This document shows positions 7,905 through 17,118 of a stretch of DNA of 64,000 nt, piece by piece. A program made the translations under genes and the position numbers. Source of the stretch: Paractinoplanes ovalisporus (GTDB lineage Bacteria; Actinomycetota; Actinomycetes; Mycobacteriales; Micromonosporaceae); contig NZ_JAENHP010000014.1 of the NCBI RefSeq assembly GCF_016834655.1, positions 186,001-250,000 of the forward strand. Reading direction: 5' to 3'. How positions within the stretch are numbered: the first letter of the stretch is position 1; each line of letters opens with the position of its first letter. Below the pieces are notes generated by a model that worked only from the letters and a program-made list of their open reading frames with translations, made no database searches and was not told where the DNA came from.

Positions 7905-10845
7905 CCACCGTGGCGAAACCCGCGGCCCGGCGCCGGAGCACCCCGGTTGTGCTCAACCTGTTCGGCCTGGTCCTGGTCGGTCTGGGCTTCGCGCGGGGCG
8001 GGCTCGACGACCTCCCACCCGGCCTGGTCGTGGTGGCCTGGGTGACCTGGGTGCTGTGGGCGGTGCACGTCGCGCTGCCCGAGGCCCGGAGCCGCGAACG
8101 GGTGATCGTCGCGCTGGGCATGATCGCGGGCGGGTCCCTGGTGGCGACCCCGACCCACGTGGCCGGACTGGTTCCCGGGATCGTCGGCATGCTGGTCCTC
8201 ACCTCGATGCCGGCCGTGCCCCTGCGGCTGGTCGCCGCGGCCGCGGGCGGCGGAGTGGTCCTCGTCGGCGCCGGCGCGGCGATCGCGCCGACCAGCCGCG
8301 AACAGCTCATCAGCGCGCTGGCCACCCTGGTGGTGGTGAGCCTGGCCGGGCTCTGCAGCAGCGCCTGAAACAGCGCGGGGTCCTGGTTCTGAATGGCGAC
8401 GAACGCCGCTTGGCCCTCCGGACTCGGAGATCCCGCCAGCATTGCCAGCACGGCCTCGACGGCGTCTGCCTCGGGCTGCTCCAGCTCGTGCCGGATGAGC
8501 TGCCGCACCAGGTCGCGGTGGTGATTCTTGGCGACCCCGGCCGCGGTCCGGGCGGCGTCGTCACGACTGTCGGTGAACAGGATGGTGCGCGACTCGGCGG
8601 CGGTCGTGCCCATGCTGCGGAACAACTGGGCGAGGTAGAGCTGAATCGATTGCGACTGGCCGGAACGGTGTCCCCGGATCGGAGAGCGGACGATGCCGCG
8701 CCAGAATTTCTGCAGGTCGTTGTTGAGGTTCTGAGCGCCGCAGCGCGGACACTTCTCCGGTAGCGCAGGCGCCTTCGCTCCGCTGTCGCCCAGGCCGGAC
8801 ACGCTCATGACGTAGCCGGTCGGCGTCTGATCTTTCTCGAAGATCAGACCGGCCGTCGGATCGAGTCGCGCCGCTTCGAATGAGAAGGCGACCTGACGGC
8901 CCTTTCCGGCCTTGCCATCGAGCTTGTGTCCCCAACCCTTCACCGTCATGGGGTTCGAGTCGGGCCAGTACCAAATGTATTCGCCGTGCGCCCGGCGGTT
9001 GACGGGCCGGGTCTGGTCGGACGGGATCTTGTCGGCCAGCGAACCGAGCGCGGGCACCGGCGGAGTTCCGGGAAGCCGGTCGATGACATAGCCGCCGAGG
9101 CTGACCTCGCCGCAGTCGAAGCAGTACAGCACCTCGAGGACACGGCCTCCGCACAGGCACGTCGTGGCCGGGCGGCTGAACAACCGGCCGATCTTCCGTT
9201 CCGCGTACGTGTACTCCGCCGGAATCTGGTCGCATGCTGGATTGGCGCAGGCCCACAGCCCACCGGCGGGGCGGGCGAACATGTGGGCCCGCAGGGGGAT
9301 GGTGGCCGGATCGCTCCACGCCTCGGCGCCCGCTTCCAGCACAAGGTCGAAAGCGGCGCCGCCCTCGCCGTCGCGGGCCGGCTCGTCGAATAGGCGCTTC
9401 TCGATGTCGGGCAGCCGGGTGGCGCGCATCGGCGCGCCGCCGTGCGCACGGCACGCGGCGGCGACCGCCTCGGAGAGCCGGTGTTCCGTGGCCAGCGCGG
9501 CCAGGGCGGCCGCCCGCTCGCCCTCGTCCTCGGGCAGGGTGCGGGCGATCTCTTCGAAGGCGGCCCGTGACAGCGGCTCACGCTCAGGAACGGCCCGCGG
9601 CCGGCCCGCGGTCACATAGAACGTCGACTCGTCGACGCCGAAGAACTCCTGCAGATAGCGGCGGCCCTTGTCGTCGTCGGACAGTGATGCGCTCGTGGCC
9701 AGGCAACGAAGCTGCGGCGAGTCGGCGTCCAGGCCGATCCGCGACAGCAGGTTGCGCACCACCATGGCCACCTCGCTGCCCTGCGTGCCGCGGTAGAGGT
9801 GCATCTCGTCGATAACGATGGTGAAGGTGTTGGCCGGGTCGGACGCGAGCCAGTCAGCGGTGAGCTCGAACATCGGCCGCTCGATGTCGCGCATCAGCAT
9901 CGCGTTCAGCATGGAATAGTTGGTGACCATGAGATCAGGAGGCGATGCCACCATGTCCCAGCGGGTCATCATCTCCGCGTCCCGGGGATCGGCGAACTGC
10001 GCGAGCATCTGCTCGTCGGTGTACACGTTGGCCAGCTGCAGGAAGTCCTGTGCGGCGCTGTTGATCTCGGTGGCGGCTTCGCGGACCTTGTCCTTGTCCT
10101 TCGCGCCCGGAAGATCGCCGGATCCCGCGGTGGCGCCGGTGTAGCGACCGAACCACAGTGGCGGCACTTCGCCGGTCTCGGCGATCCGGCGCAGCGCGCG
10201 GCGCAGACGCGAGACCTGGTCCTCGACCAGCGCGTTCGTGGGATACAGAACGACGGTGCGCAGCGCGGCCGGCCGGGTCTCGGGCCCGCGGAGCGGCCGC
10301 CAGGTCAGGTTGGTGCTTCCCGCGGATTCCCACCACCGGTCGACCTCGGGTTGTTTGTTCCAGGTGAGGGCCTCCTGCACCAGCCGAGCCAGCACCGGCA
10401 GCAGGAACGACTCTGTCTTGCCGGAGCCGGTGCCGGAGGTGACGACGGCGTTGCGCGGCTCACCGGGAGTCGTGCTGAGCGACCGCATGAGCGCCTCGGC
10501 CTGGTGGCGGCGCAGCATGATCTGCTGTCCCGGCTTGACGAAGTCGCCGAACAGCGCCTGACCGACGATCCGTGCCGCGGCTGGATCGAGGTGGGCCCGC
10601 TGCGCGGCCTCCTGCAGGGGAAAGTCGGCGTCGTACGGAACGACCGGTTCGAGCAGCACATCGGTGAACAAAAGCCCGGGAGCTTCGAGCAACGTCCGGC
10701 GCTCGTCTCGCAGCGGCTTGTCGCGCAGCCAGTACGCCGTGTCGAAATACCGCAGGTACGCCTCTTGCAGCTCGCGGTAGACCCGCGTCGGCATGGGGAA
10801 GCGCGGCCTTCCAGCGGCCTCACTCTGCGGCATGACAGACCTCAT
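7831..10845 (-). CDS. DEAD/DEAH helicase of a defence island (DruE-like), C-terminally truncated
   Basis: Large SF2 helicase. The first 825 or so residues are genuine: Walker A SGTGSGKTES near residue 140, YPTNALVEDQ (motif Ia), TNYSMLNAML, DEMH at 346-349, SAS near 386, cysteine clusters including CFDCGE and CPRCGAQ, and ILFTDSRDD, where DUF1998-type helicases continue. From about base 8365 to the stop at 7831 the frame only reads through the antisense of the histidine kinase and DUF1453 genes, so that tail is not native. Full-length DruE or DISARM helicases are longer, so the C-terminal motor half and DUF1998 region are lost. ATG 10833, with GAGG upstream, is a better start than 10845. It lies 18 nt or more downstream of the 1,035-aa gene, in the same operon. 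Probably inactive as helicase. Confidence 0.7.
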   Translation of the reverse strand: MRSVMPQSEAAGRPRFPMPTRVYRELQEAYLRYFDTAYWLRDKPLRDERRTLLEAPGLLFTDVLLEPVVPYDADFPLQEAAQRAHLDPAAARIVGQALFGDFVKPGQQIMLRRHQAEALMRSLSTTPGEPRNAVVTSGTGSGKTESFLLPVLARLVQEALTWNKQPEVDRWWESAGSTNLTWRPLRGPETRPAALRTVVLYPTNALVEDQVSRLRRALRRIAETGEVPPLWFGRYTGATAGSGDLPGAKDKDKVREAATEINSAAQDFLQLANVYTDEQMLAQFADPRDAEMMTRWDMVASPPDLMVTNYSMLNAMLMRDIERPMFELTADWLASDPANTFTIVIDEMHLYRGTQGSEVAMVVRNLLSRIGLDADSPQLRCLATSASLSDDDKGRRYLQEFFGVDESTFYVTAGRPRAVPEREPLSRAAFEEIARTLPEDEGERAAALAALATEHRLSEAVAAACRAHGGAPMRATRLPDIEKRLFDEPARDGEGGAAFDLVLEAGAEAWSDPATIPLRAHMFARPAGGLWACANPACDQIPAEYTYAERKIGRLFSRPATTCLCGGRVLEVLYCFDCGEVSLGGYVIDRLPGTPPVPALGSLADKIPSDQTRPVNRRAHGEYIWYWPDSNPMTVKGWGHKLDGKAGKGRQVAFSFEAARLDPTAGLIFEKDQTPTGYVMSVSGLGDSGAKAPALPEKCPRCGAQNLNNDLQKFWRGIVRSPIRGHRSGQSQSIQLYLAQLFRSMGTTAAESRTILFTDSRDDAARTAAGVAKNHHRDLVRQLIRHELEQPEADAVEAVLAMLAGSPSPEGQAAFVAIQNQDPALFQALLQSPARLTTTRVASALMSCSRLVGAIAAPAPTRTTPPPAAAATSRRGTAGIEVRTSMPTIPGTSPATWVGVATRDPPAIMPSATITRSRLRASGSATCTAHSTQVTQATTTRPGGRSSSPPRAKPRPTRTRPNRLSTTGVLRRRAAGFATVAIFPPSPVRGGAAAPRSPGRRRSG
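7910..8368 (+). pseudogene. Sensor histidine kinase, truncated to its membrane sensor part
   Basis: The GTG at 7910 opens 152 codons encoding a basic N-terminus (MAKPAARRR) and about five transmembrane helices, the usual sensor half of an actinobacterial HisKA_3 (NarL-class) kinase. The sequence stops at a TGA at 8366-8368, just after LVVVSLAGL, where a dimerisation/phosphoacceptor domain and HATPase domain would be expected. Those parts and the response regulator are missing. From about base 8360 the DNA instead belongs to the convergent helicase, so the gene was cut by a rearrangement. Kinase identity is inferred from layout, because no catalytic motif remains. Confidence 0.55.
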
Positions 10846-10863
10846 CTCGGAGCGTTCGAAGGA

Positions 10864-13800
10864 TCAACTGGTAAGCAGAGCGGTGAGTATCTCGGCGATC
10901 TCAGCGGGCACGTTGTGGTAACGCAGCACCCGTTGCCGGCCGATCGCGCGAGGCGGCAGGCCGGCGCAAAGCACCGCGGCCCGGCCGTAGAGGCCCGGCA
11001 ACTCCGCGCCGAGCGGCACGTCGAGAGCGCGTTCCGAGGCGCGGTAAGCCACCAGCGGCCGACCTGCCTGCAGGGCAGCGAGGTGCTTGACCAGATTGGC
11101 CGTCCCGATACGTGCGGTGCCGCCCGCCACGTCCTCTGCATCTCGGTACACGTACGTCTTGCCGAAAGACTCGAGGGCATACGCGCCCACCTCGTCCGGC
11201 CGAGACTGGGTTACCCAAGACGACGAGCCGAGGTGGAATTGCTCCACACTGCGCGCTCCCGGCATGCTCACCCGAGGCAGCGTGGCCAGCACCGAGCCGA
11301 GACCGGGAGTGACGCCGAGGATTCCGGCCGCCGCGCGGGCAACGGCCGCGACTTCCAGCTCGGCCGCTAGATCCTCAACCTGTTCAGCGGTCAGCCCGCG
11401 CAGCACTCGACGACTGGGGCCTTCCGGGTTGGGCTGCGTTTCGATGCGGCCCGCCGTGCCGGTGATCTGTTCCTCGATCGCCGCCACGTAGCCGTCGGGC
11501 CAATAGCCGACCAGCAGGTACGAGCCGTCGGCCAGTCCGGCCAGCGCTGAAGGAGAGATTTCCCAGGCGAGCGGCTCGAGCGTCCGGTAGTCGCGGCGGA
11601 TCTGAACGTGGCCGAGCGACTCGAGCGTAAGGGCGAAGGTGTGGGCGAACAGCAACGAGCCCTCGATCTGCAGGGCGATCCGTTCGAACGTGGAGTAGTC
11701 ACCGCCGCCCGCGTGCATCAGCGCGTCCAGGCCCACGTCCCAGGTCAGCTTCTCCGGCTGCACGACCGCGACGTGATTGACGTCCACGTGATAGCGCGCC
11801 TCAAGCTGATCGCGTGCCTTCTTCTTGGCCTCGATCGCCCACCAGGTGTTCGGGAACCGCTTGACCAATCCACACCGGCGGCAGGTGCCCTCCACCGCCA
11901 TCGCTTGGCCGGCATACGGCAGATCCCAATGGTGCGCGCGCGTGACCAGGCACGATTTCGGATCCGGCACCGTCAGCGTCGTTGCCGGCAGGCGTACGCC
12001 GGCCTGTGGTCGCGGTTCGTTCCACCAGACGACCTGAGGTGCGGGCCGGCGCGGTGCCGGCCTTCCGCCGGTGACAATGACGCCATCGACGACGGACTCT
12101 GCCTCTCCGGTGTACCGTGCCGCGCCCAACACGACGGAGCCGTGCTCGGGTTCGGCCAAGTACGCGAGCCGGGGCGCCCGCGCCCAGAGCGCCAGGTCTA
12201 CGTAGTCGCCGGAGCGCAGGAAGAACGGCAGCCGCTGAATGGCGTCCTTCGCCCGGTTGACGTAGAGCAGGGCTTCGTAGTCGCCTTCCGCCAAGTCGAC
12301 GTCGGCCAGGGGAATCACCAGGGCAGCGTCGTCCGACTCGCGGGCGCAGACCACATGGTCGAGCGCGATCGGCGTGACGGCGTCTAGGGTCTCGAGCGCC
12401 TCGTTGTTCTTGCGGATGATTTCCAGCTTGATGTGTTCCGCGGCGACCGCCACAGCCCGCAACTCCGGCGGTGCCTGGACGGCGTACTTACGCAGTCGGC
12501 CCGGCAGCTTCAAGCCCTCGGCCAGGGTGAGCTGAGATGACACCGACGGCTGCAGAACATTGAGGTCGTCACGCAGCTTGGCGCGTTCCTCCGGCACGAG
12601 CAGCCCCAGCACCTGCACGTCGCTGAACAGCGTCCAGCCAACCGGAACGCCCTCTTGGCCGCCTGGAGTGCGCCGATAACCGGGCCGGGCAACCTGCGCC
12701 AGCACGGCGTCGACCTCGTCGGCCAGTCCGTCGAAGGCGAAGACGATGCCGTCCTCGGCGAGCTGAAGGCGCTCGGCCTCGAGGAACTGCCCCAGCGCCT
12801 CGTCCTTGCGCATGGGCAGCACCTGGCGCGGACGACGAACGACCGGAATCCCGCCGTCGGGATCGGTCAGACGCAGAACCCCGTCCAGGATGGACGAGTC
12901 CGCCAAATCGGCCGGACGATGCAGGCGATGCCACCCGTTGACGCCGGGCATGAAGTCCAGCACCGGCTTCTCGTCGCCGATCGCGCTGTCGATGTGCAGT
13001 CGCCGAGGCCCGTCGTGGCCGGGGAACTTGGCCACCAAGCTGAACTCGACCTTGCGGCCGAACAGGTTCGACCGAATGAGGACGACCAGCCGGACTTCGC
13101 CGGTGCGAGTGCCGGCTGCCTGCTGACGGGCTGCTGCCTCTTGGTCGCTGCCGTCCCACGTCTGCAACTCGAGCGCGACAACGCTGGCGATCCGCTCGCG
13201 CGCGGCGGGTTGCCGGGACCACAGTGTGGCGAGGTTGCGGCTGATCACCGGCGGAGTGCGCTTCATCCACTCGTCGAGGTAGGGCTCGATCTCACGCGGC
13301 GTGACCTCGCGGCCCGGGTCAAGGCCATAGGTGACGAAGAACTTGGGCAGCTTGCTGCGGTCGTGCTCTCGAACAAGCGCCTGCGACATCGACAGGCCCA
13401 CATAGCGATGCGACAGCGCAACCGCCGACGGCAGACCGCGCATGCCGTCCAGCCCGTTGAGCCAAAGGCCGAGAACGTTCCAGAACGACTCGACGTGTTG
13501 CCGGTATTGGGTGGCCAGGCGCTCTTTTTGCTGCGCGTCTTTCAATCGCAGAAGTTGCGAAAGCGGACCGAAATAGTTGCTCACTGCCATGCTCGCGTCG
13601 CTGCCCATGCGCTCGGCGGCCATGCTGAACACGGCGAGCAGGGTCAGCACGGGCGGGGCAGGCAGGTCCATCCGCTCGTCACGCGGGGTCCCTTGCCAAC
13701 GACGCAGCCACTCCCGGGTCTTCTGCAGCGGCACACCGAAGATGTCGCTGTGGCGCGTCCGCAGCGACAACACGCCGAGGACGGCGTTGGCCAGAGCGTC

Positions 13801-13971
13801 CCAGACTTTGTCGGTCGGCAGCTTCAGTCGCTGGCCCAGTTGAGTCAGCGTGTCGTCATCAAAGTCCAGGTAGATCGGAAGACCGGCCGAATCCGGAGTG
13901 AAGAACACGTCCGCGATGGCGCGATTAACGTAGTTGTAGATCTTCCATCGATCCACCGTTTGTGGCTGCAT
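10864..13971 (-). CDS. Large defence-island protein of unknown fold (1,035 aa)
   Basis: I do not recognise a domain with certainty. The protein is mostly hydrophilic, without signal peptide or membrane helices. A zinc-knuckle-like CRRCGLVKRFPN occurs near residue 700, and the last 150 residues resemble small winged-helix repeats (ILGVTPGLGSVLATLPRV, PAEIAEILTALL). It is followed on the same strand by the DEAD/DEAH helicase and faces a C5 methyltransferase gene. In Druantia type III a large protein, DruH, accompanies the DruE helicase, and in type II a cytosine methylase accompanies it. This position suggests a DruH-like or other helicase partner. That is inference from neighbourhood. ATG start at 13971. 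Confidence 0.6.
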   Translation of the reverse strand: MQPQTVDRWKIYNYVNRAIADVFFTPDSAGLPIYLDFDDDTLTQLGQRLKLPTDKVWDALANAVLGVLSLRTRHSDIFGVPLQKTREWLRRWQGTPRDERMDLPAPPVLTLLAVFSMAAERMGSDASMAVSNYFGPLSQLLRLKDAQQKERLATQYRQHVESFWNVLGLWLNGLDGMRGLPSAVALSHRYVGLSMSQALVREHDRSKLPKFFVTYGLDPGREVTPREIEPYLDEWMKRTPPVISRNLATLWSRQPAARERIASVVALELQTWDGSDQEAAARQQAAGTRTGEVRLVVLIRSNLFGRKVEFSLVAKFPGHDGPRRLHIDSAIGDEKPVLDFMPGVNGWHRLHRPADLADSSILDGVLRLTDPDGGIPVVRRPRQVLPMRKDEALGQFLEAERLQLAEDGIVFAFDGLADEVDAVLAQVARPGYRRTPGGQEGVPVGWTLFSDVQVLGLLVPEERAKLRDDLNVLQPSVSSQLTLAEGLKLPGRLRKYAVQAPPELRAVAVAAEHIKLEIIRKNNEALETLDAVTPIALDHVVCARESDDAALVIPLADVDLAEGDYEALLYVNRAKDAIQRLPFFLRSGDYVDLALWARAPRLAYLAEPEHGSVVLGAARYTGEAESVVDGVIVTGGRPAPRRPAPQVVWWNEPRPQAGVRLPATTLTVPDPKSCLVTRAHHWDLPYAGQAMAVEGTCRRCGLVKRFPNTWWAIEAKKKARDQLEARYHVDVNHVAVVQPEKLTWDVGLDALMHAGGGDYSTFERIALQIEGSLLFAHTFALTLESLGHVQIRRDYRTLEPLAWEISPSALAGLADGSYLLVGYWPDGYVAAIEEQITGTAGRIETQPNPEGPSRRVLRGLTAEQVEDLAAELEVAAVARAAAGILGVTPGLGSVLATLPRVSMPGARSVEQFHLGSSSWVTQSRPDEVGAYALESFGKTYVYRDAEDVAGGTARIGTANLVKHLAALQAGRPLVAYRASERALDVPLGAELPGLYGRAAVLCAGLPPRAIGRQRVLRYHNVPAEIAEILTALLTS

Positions 13972-14329
13972 GCGTTAACCAGCTGTCCGCTTCCGTCTAA
14001 GCACTATCAGTTTCGAACTATAAAGGAAAGAGGTCCGCCCCAACAGCGACAGATCTGACCGCCCGTTTCATGGAGGATAGCGACACCGGACGCCTGCCTC
14101 CGGCTCAATGGCCGAGTCGATCCGTTCCGCAGCAGTTCAGGCACCTCAGGACTTCACCATGGCACCGATAGTTGATCTTTCGTGCTCCGGCCGTCGAGGG
14201 CGGTTCAGCCGTGCGGACGACAGGCATCAGCAGAATGGAGGACCGGATCTCTGCTCTCCGGGGTGTTGCTGAACGACGAGCCCGCGCCCCCCTATAGGCT
14301 CCGCAGCGACGATCGACCGAGGAGGACGC
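13972..14329. promoter_or_regulatory. Divergent promoter region of the defence island
   Basis: A 358-bp stretch between the minus-strand helicase operon and the plus-strand methyltransferase-Vsr pair. I see no convincing gene in it. AT-rich patches (for example CTATCAGTTTCGAACTATAAAG near 14005 and CTATAGG near 14292) are candidate -10 areas, and GAGGAGGAC just before 14330 is the RBS of the methyltransferase. Confidence 0.4.
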
Positions 14330-15454
14330 GTGGAGGAAGGTACGGCCATCCGAGCGGCGGAGTTCTTCGCCGGCATCGGGCTGGTGCGAACCGCCCTCGA
14401 ACCGCTGGGTGTCAAGGTCGTCTGGGCCAACGACATCAAGCAGGGCAAGTTCGAGGCATACCGCGCGAACCACCCGGACGCCGACCACCACTTCAAGGTC
14501 CGCGACATCCGCGAAGTCGAGGCCGCGGACCTGCCGCCCCGCATCGACCTGGCGACCAGCAGCTTCCCCTGCATCGACCTCTCGCTGGCGGGCAACCGAC
14601 TCGGTCTCGCCGGCACCCAGTCCGGGATGTTCTTCGAATTTGCCCGGGTCCTGGCCGGTATGCGGGAGCGCCCGTCGGTGGTGCTGCTCGAGAATGTGCA
14701 CGGCTTCGCCACCAGCCACGGCGGCGAAGACATCCGGAGCGCCTTCAAAGAGCTCGCCAAGCTGGGCTACTCGCTCGACGTGCTGGCCATCGACGCCAAG
14801 CACTTCGTTCCTCAATCGCGGCCCCGCATGTTCATCGTCGGCATCGCCCACGACAAACTCCCCAAGAACGCACATGTCGGGGTTCCACCGCTCAGCGACG
14901 TGCGCCCCGCCTGGATCCGGAAGCTGCACGAACGCCACAGCCAAGAATTCTCCATGCACTACGTGGACCTCCCCGCGCTGCCCGAAGGCCCGACGGACCT
15001 GAGCGGCGTGATCGATCATGATGTCCAGGACGCAGACTGGTGGGACGCGAAGCGGGTGCAAGCCTTCGTCGACTCACTCAGCGACGTGCAACGAATCCGT
15101 TTCGAGGCGCTGCGTAACGGAGACGCCATCTCCTACCGGTCTGCCTACCGTCGCACCCGGCAGGGAAATTCCACGTGGGAGCTGCGACGAGACGCCATCG
15201 CCGGATGCCTGCGAACCACGGGCGGCGGATCCAGCAAGCAGGCACTGGTCGAGCTGGGCCGGGGCCGCGAGGCCCGAATGCGTTGGATGACCCCCAGGGA
15301 ATACGCCCGGCTCATGGGGGCCGATGACTACCAGCTGATCGCCGGCACCCCCAACCAGCAACTTTTCGGCTTCGGCGACGCGGTCGTGGTCGACGTAGTG
15401 CGATGGATCGGGCAGCACTATCTGATGCCGGTCTTCTCGCCCGACGCAACATAG
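14330..15454 (+). CDS. dcm: DNA (cytosine-5-)-methyltransferase
   Basis: Class I SAM-dependent enzyme of 374 aa that would form 5-methylcytosine in DNA. Motif I is AEFFAGIGLVRTALE, motif IV is SSFPCIDLS with the catalytic cysteine, motif VI is VLLENVHGF, motif VIII is SRPRMFIVG, and FGDAVVVDVVRW stands for the usual GNAVP motif X. The target-recognition region between about residues 200 and 310 is not diagnostic for a site. The GTG start has the strong RBS GAGGAGG. Vsr follows after 4 bp. In this setting the methylase either marks self DNA for the helicase system or is a solitary or former restriction partner. Confidence 0.9.
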   Translation: MEEGTAIRAAEFFAGIGLVRTALEPLGVKVVWANDIKQGKFEAYRANHPDADHHFKVRDIREVEAADLPPRIDLATSSFPCIDLSLAGNRLGLAGTQSGMFFEFARVLAGMRERPSVVLLENVHGFATSHGGEDIRSAFKELAKLGYSLDVLAIDAKHFVPQSRPRMFIVGIAHDKLPKNAHVGVPPLSDVRPAWIRKLHERHSQEFSMHYVDLPALPEGPTDLSGVIDHDVQDADWWDAKRVQAFVDSLSDVQRIRFEALRNGDAISYRSAYRRTRQGNSTWELRRDAIAGCLRTTGGGSSKQALVELGRGREARMRWMTPREYARLMGADDYQLIAGTPNQQLFGFGDAVVVDVVRWIGQHYLMPVFSPDAT

Positions 15455-15458
15455 CCCG

Positions 15459-15896
15459 TTGGTTCCGCTACCCCCTTCGCCGCCGCCTTCGTCAGCTACT
15501 AAGACGATGAAGGCCAACCGCAGCGCGCACACAAAACCGGAGCTGGCGCTGCGACGCGCTCTATTCGCCGCCGGCTTCCGCTACCGAGTCAATCTAAAGG
15601 TGAGCGTCCCCGGCCGAAACGTTCGCCCGGACATAGTCTTCACGCGAACCCGCGTAGCCGTCTTTGTCGACGGTTGCTTCTGGCATGGCTGCCCTCAACA
15701 CGGACGCATGCCCAGCGACCCAAGCGGCTATTGGCATCAAAAGATCGCCCGCAATCAAAACCGTGACAATGCAGTGGACCAGGCGCTGACCGAATCCGGT
15801 TGGCAAGTGGTTCGGCTCTGGGAACACCTCGCTATGGGCGATGCGGTAAATCAAGTCCGTACCGCTGTCGCCGAACGATCCGCAGAGTCACCTTAA
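15459..15896 (+). CDS. vsr: Very short patch repair endonuclease (Vsr)
   Basis: Vsr nicks T:G mismatches created by deamination of 5-methylcytosine and starts very short patch repair, which explains its place right after the C5 methyltransferase. The family core is clear: TKPELALRRALFAAGFRYRV, DIVFTRTRVAVFVDGCFWHGCPQHG (catalytic Asp and zinc-binding His/Cys residues), YWHQKIARNQNRD and GWQVVRLWEH. The frame opens with TTG 15459, but ATG 15507 (MKANRSAHTKPEL) matches the family N-terminus better. The two genes probably form one transcript. Confidence 0.92.
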   Translation: MVPLPPSPPPSSATKTMKANRSAHTKPELALRRALFAAGFRYRVNLKVSVPGRNVRPDIVFTRTRVAVFVDGCFWHGCPQHGRMPSDPSGYWHQKIARNQNRDNAVDQALTESGWQVVRLWEHLAMGDAVNQVRTAVAERSAESP

Positions 15897-16089
15897 CCAA
15901 AACGCGGCGCGACAGACTTCTTCGCGCGTTGGTCCTCGACCTCCGCCAAGCGCTGCCTTATCACCAAGCCACCACCCGGATCCACACGAGAGAACGTCAC
16001 ATGATCGGGCCGTTTGCGGCTTCCCTTGTCCATCGAGTTGGCGGCGGTTGCGATCCGAGTTGGTCTATGGTCGGGCCACGACCTCGGCT

Positions 16090-16294
16090 CCTATGTCTGC
16101 ACCCGGCATGTCCGCCTACGACGCCGATTACGCCGCGGCCGGCCGGGCCAAGAAGGTCGCCGGCGTCTACGGGCGTCGCTGTCGTGGCCGTGCACCACGT
16201 CCGCAAGGCCGGAGCCGACGACTTCCTCTCTAAGGTGTCCGGCGCCAATGGCCTCGCCGGTGCCACGCTGGTGCTCACGCGGGCACGTAACTAA
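16090..16294 (+). pseudogene. Fragment of an AICE RepA-like ATPase
   Basis: Two short pieces in different frames, SAYDADYAAAGRAKKVA and GVAVVAVHHVRKAGADDFLS, reproduce the segment downstream of Walker B of the intact RepA-like ATPase at 29116-30228 (GASAYDADYAAVGRAKKIAD, then VAVVAVHHVRKAG). A small indel near 16165 separates them, and a short deletion removes the Ala-Asp before TLVL. The fragment is outside the present element's att sites, so it is a relic of a different, earlier element. Confidence 0.8.
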
Positions 16295-16362
16295 AGGCGT
16301 GTTTTATTTGGTACAACGACCAAGAAGCACCATGCACCGGAGACCTCGCGGCCACCCTAGCG

Positions 16363-16771
16363 GTGACGAGGCGGCACGATCTGACCGACGCGCAAGGGGC
16401 GGCCCTCGCACCGCTGTTGCCTGCTCCGGCGCCGACGGGTCGGCCGCCGAAGTGGGAGAAACGACAGCTGATCGACGGGATCCGGTGGCGAATCCGGATC
16501 GGTGCCCCGTGGCGAGACGTGCCGGCCGAGTATGCGCTCTGGCCGAATATCTACGGACTGTTCCGTCGTTGGCAGCGTGACGGGACCTGGGATCGAATCC
16601 TGTCAGCGTTGCAGGCCCAGAGCGCCGCATAAGGCCGCATCGACTGGACGGTCAGCGTGGACTCTATGCCAAGTGTCGGCGTACTCGTTCCGTACGCCGA
16701 CACCAAGCCGCGCTCATCAACACGCGTCGGCACCCGTACCGACGGGCGTGTCAGATGGTTTGTGTAACTGA
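16363..16771 (+). pseudogene. IS5-family transposase remnant
   Basis: The frame from GTG 16363 reads DLTDAQGAALAPLLPAP, then RPPKWEKRQLIDGIRWRIR, GAPWRDVP and WPNIYGLFRRWQRDGTWDRI: the N-terminal DUF4096-type domain of an IS5-group transposase. A premature stop follows at 16630-16632. Downstream IDWTVSVDS and RAHQHA, in shifted frames, are the beginning of the DDE catalytic region. No complete second half and no paired terminal repeats are visible. Confidence 0.75.
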
Positions 16772-16802
16772 TCGACTTCTATGTCGAGGAGTACACAGGT
16801 GA

Positions 16803-17080
16803 CCATGACTGATGAGCCACTTCGGGTTGAGCCGTCGGCGGGCGAGGTGTCGCCGGCGCGGGAGACCGTGAACGGCATAAGCTCGGCCGGTTCACTGGAT
16901 GAGCTGATGGGCCGTGTCGACGGGAAGGTCTCGCGTTGACCGGTGACGGCGGCGTGCTGCCGGAGCTGGTCAAAGCTGTCCTCGAGCGTGGCCTGGCGGC
17001 CGAGCTGACCGGGCATCTGGGCTGCGAGAAAGGCGATCCGGCCGGGCGGGGCAGCCCGAACTCGCGCAACGTCAGCATCG
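16803..17080 (+). pseudogene. IS256-family (Mutator-type) transposase N-terminal remnant
   Basis: One frame gives MTDEPLRVEP through LDELMGRVDGKVSR, then stops. An overlapping frame continues with LTGDGGVLPELVKAVLERGL and AELTGHLGCEKGDPAGRG then SPNSRN, the N-terminal region of an IS256-type transposase. The rest, including all DDE residues, is missing. The frameshift and truncation show it is dead. Confidence 0.7.
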
Positions 17081-17118
17081 AGAGGCAGTACGAAACGTTT
17101 AGCGCTGGCCGCATGGAC

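Noticed and set aside
14105..15061. 318-residue minus-strand frame opposite the dcm gene
   Set aside because: Antisense of a clear methyltransferase.
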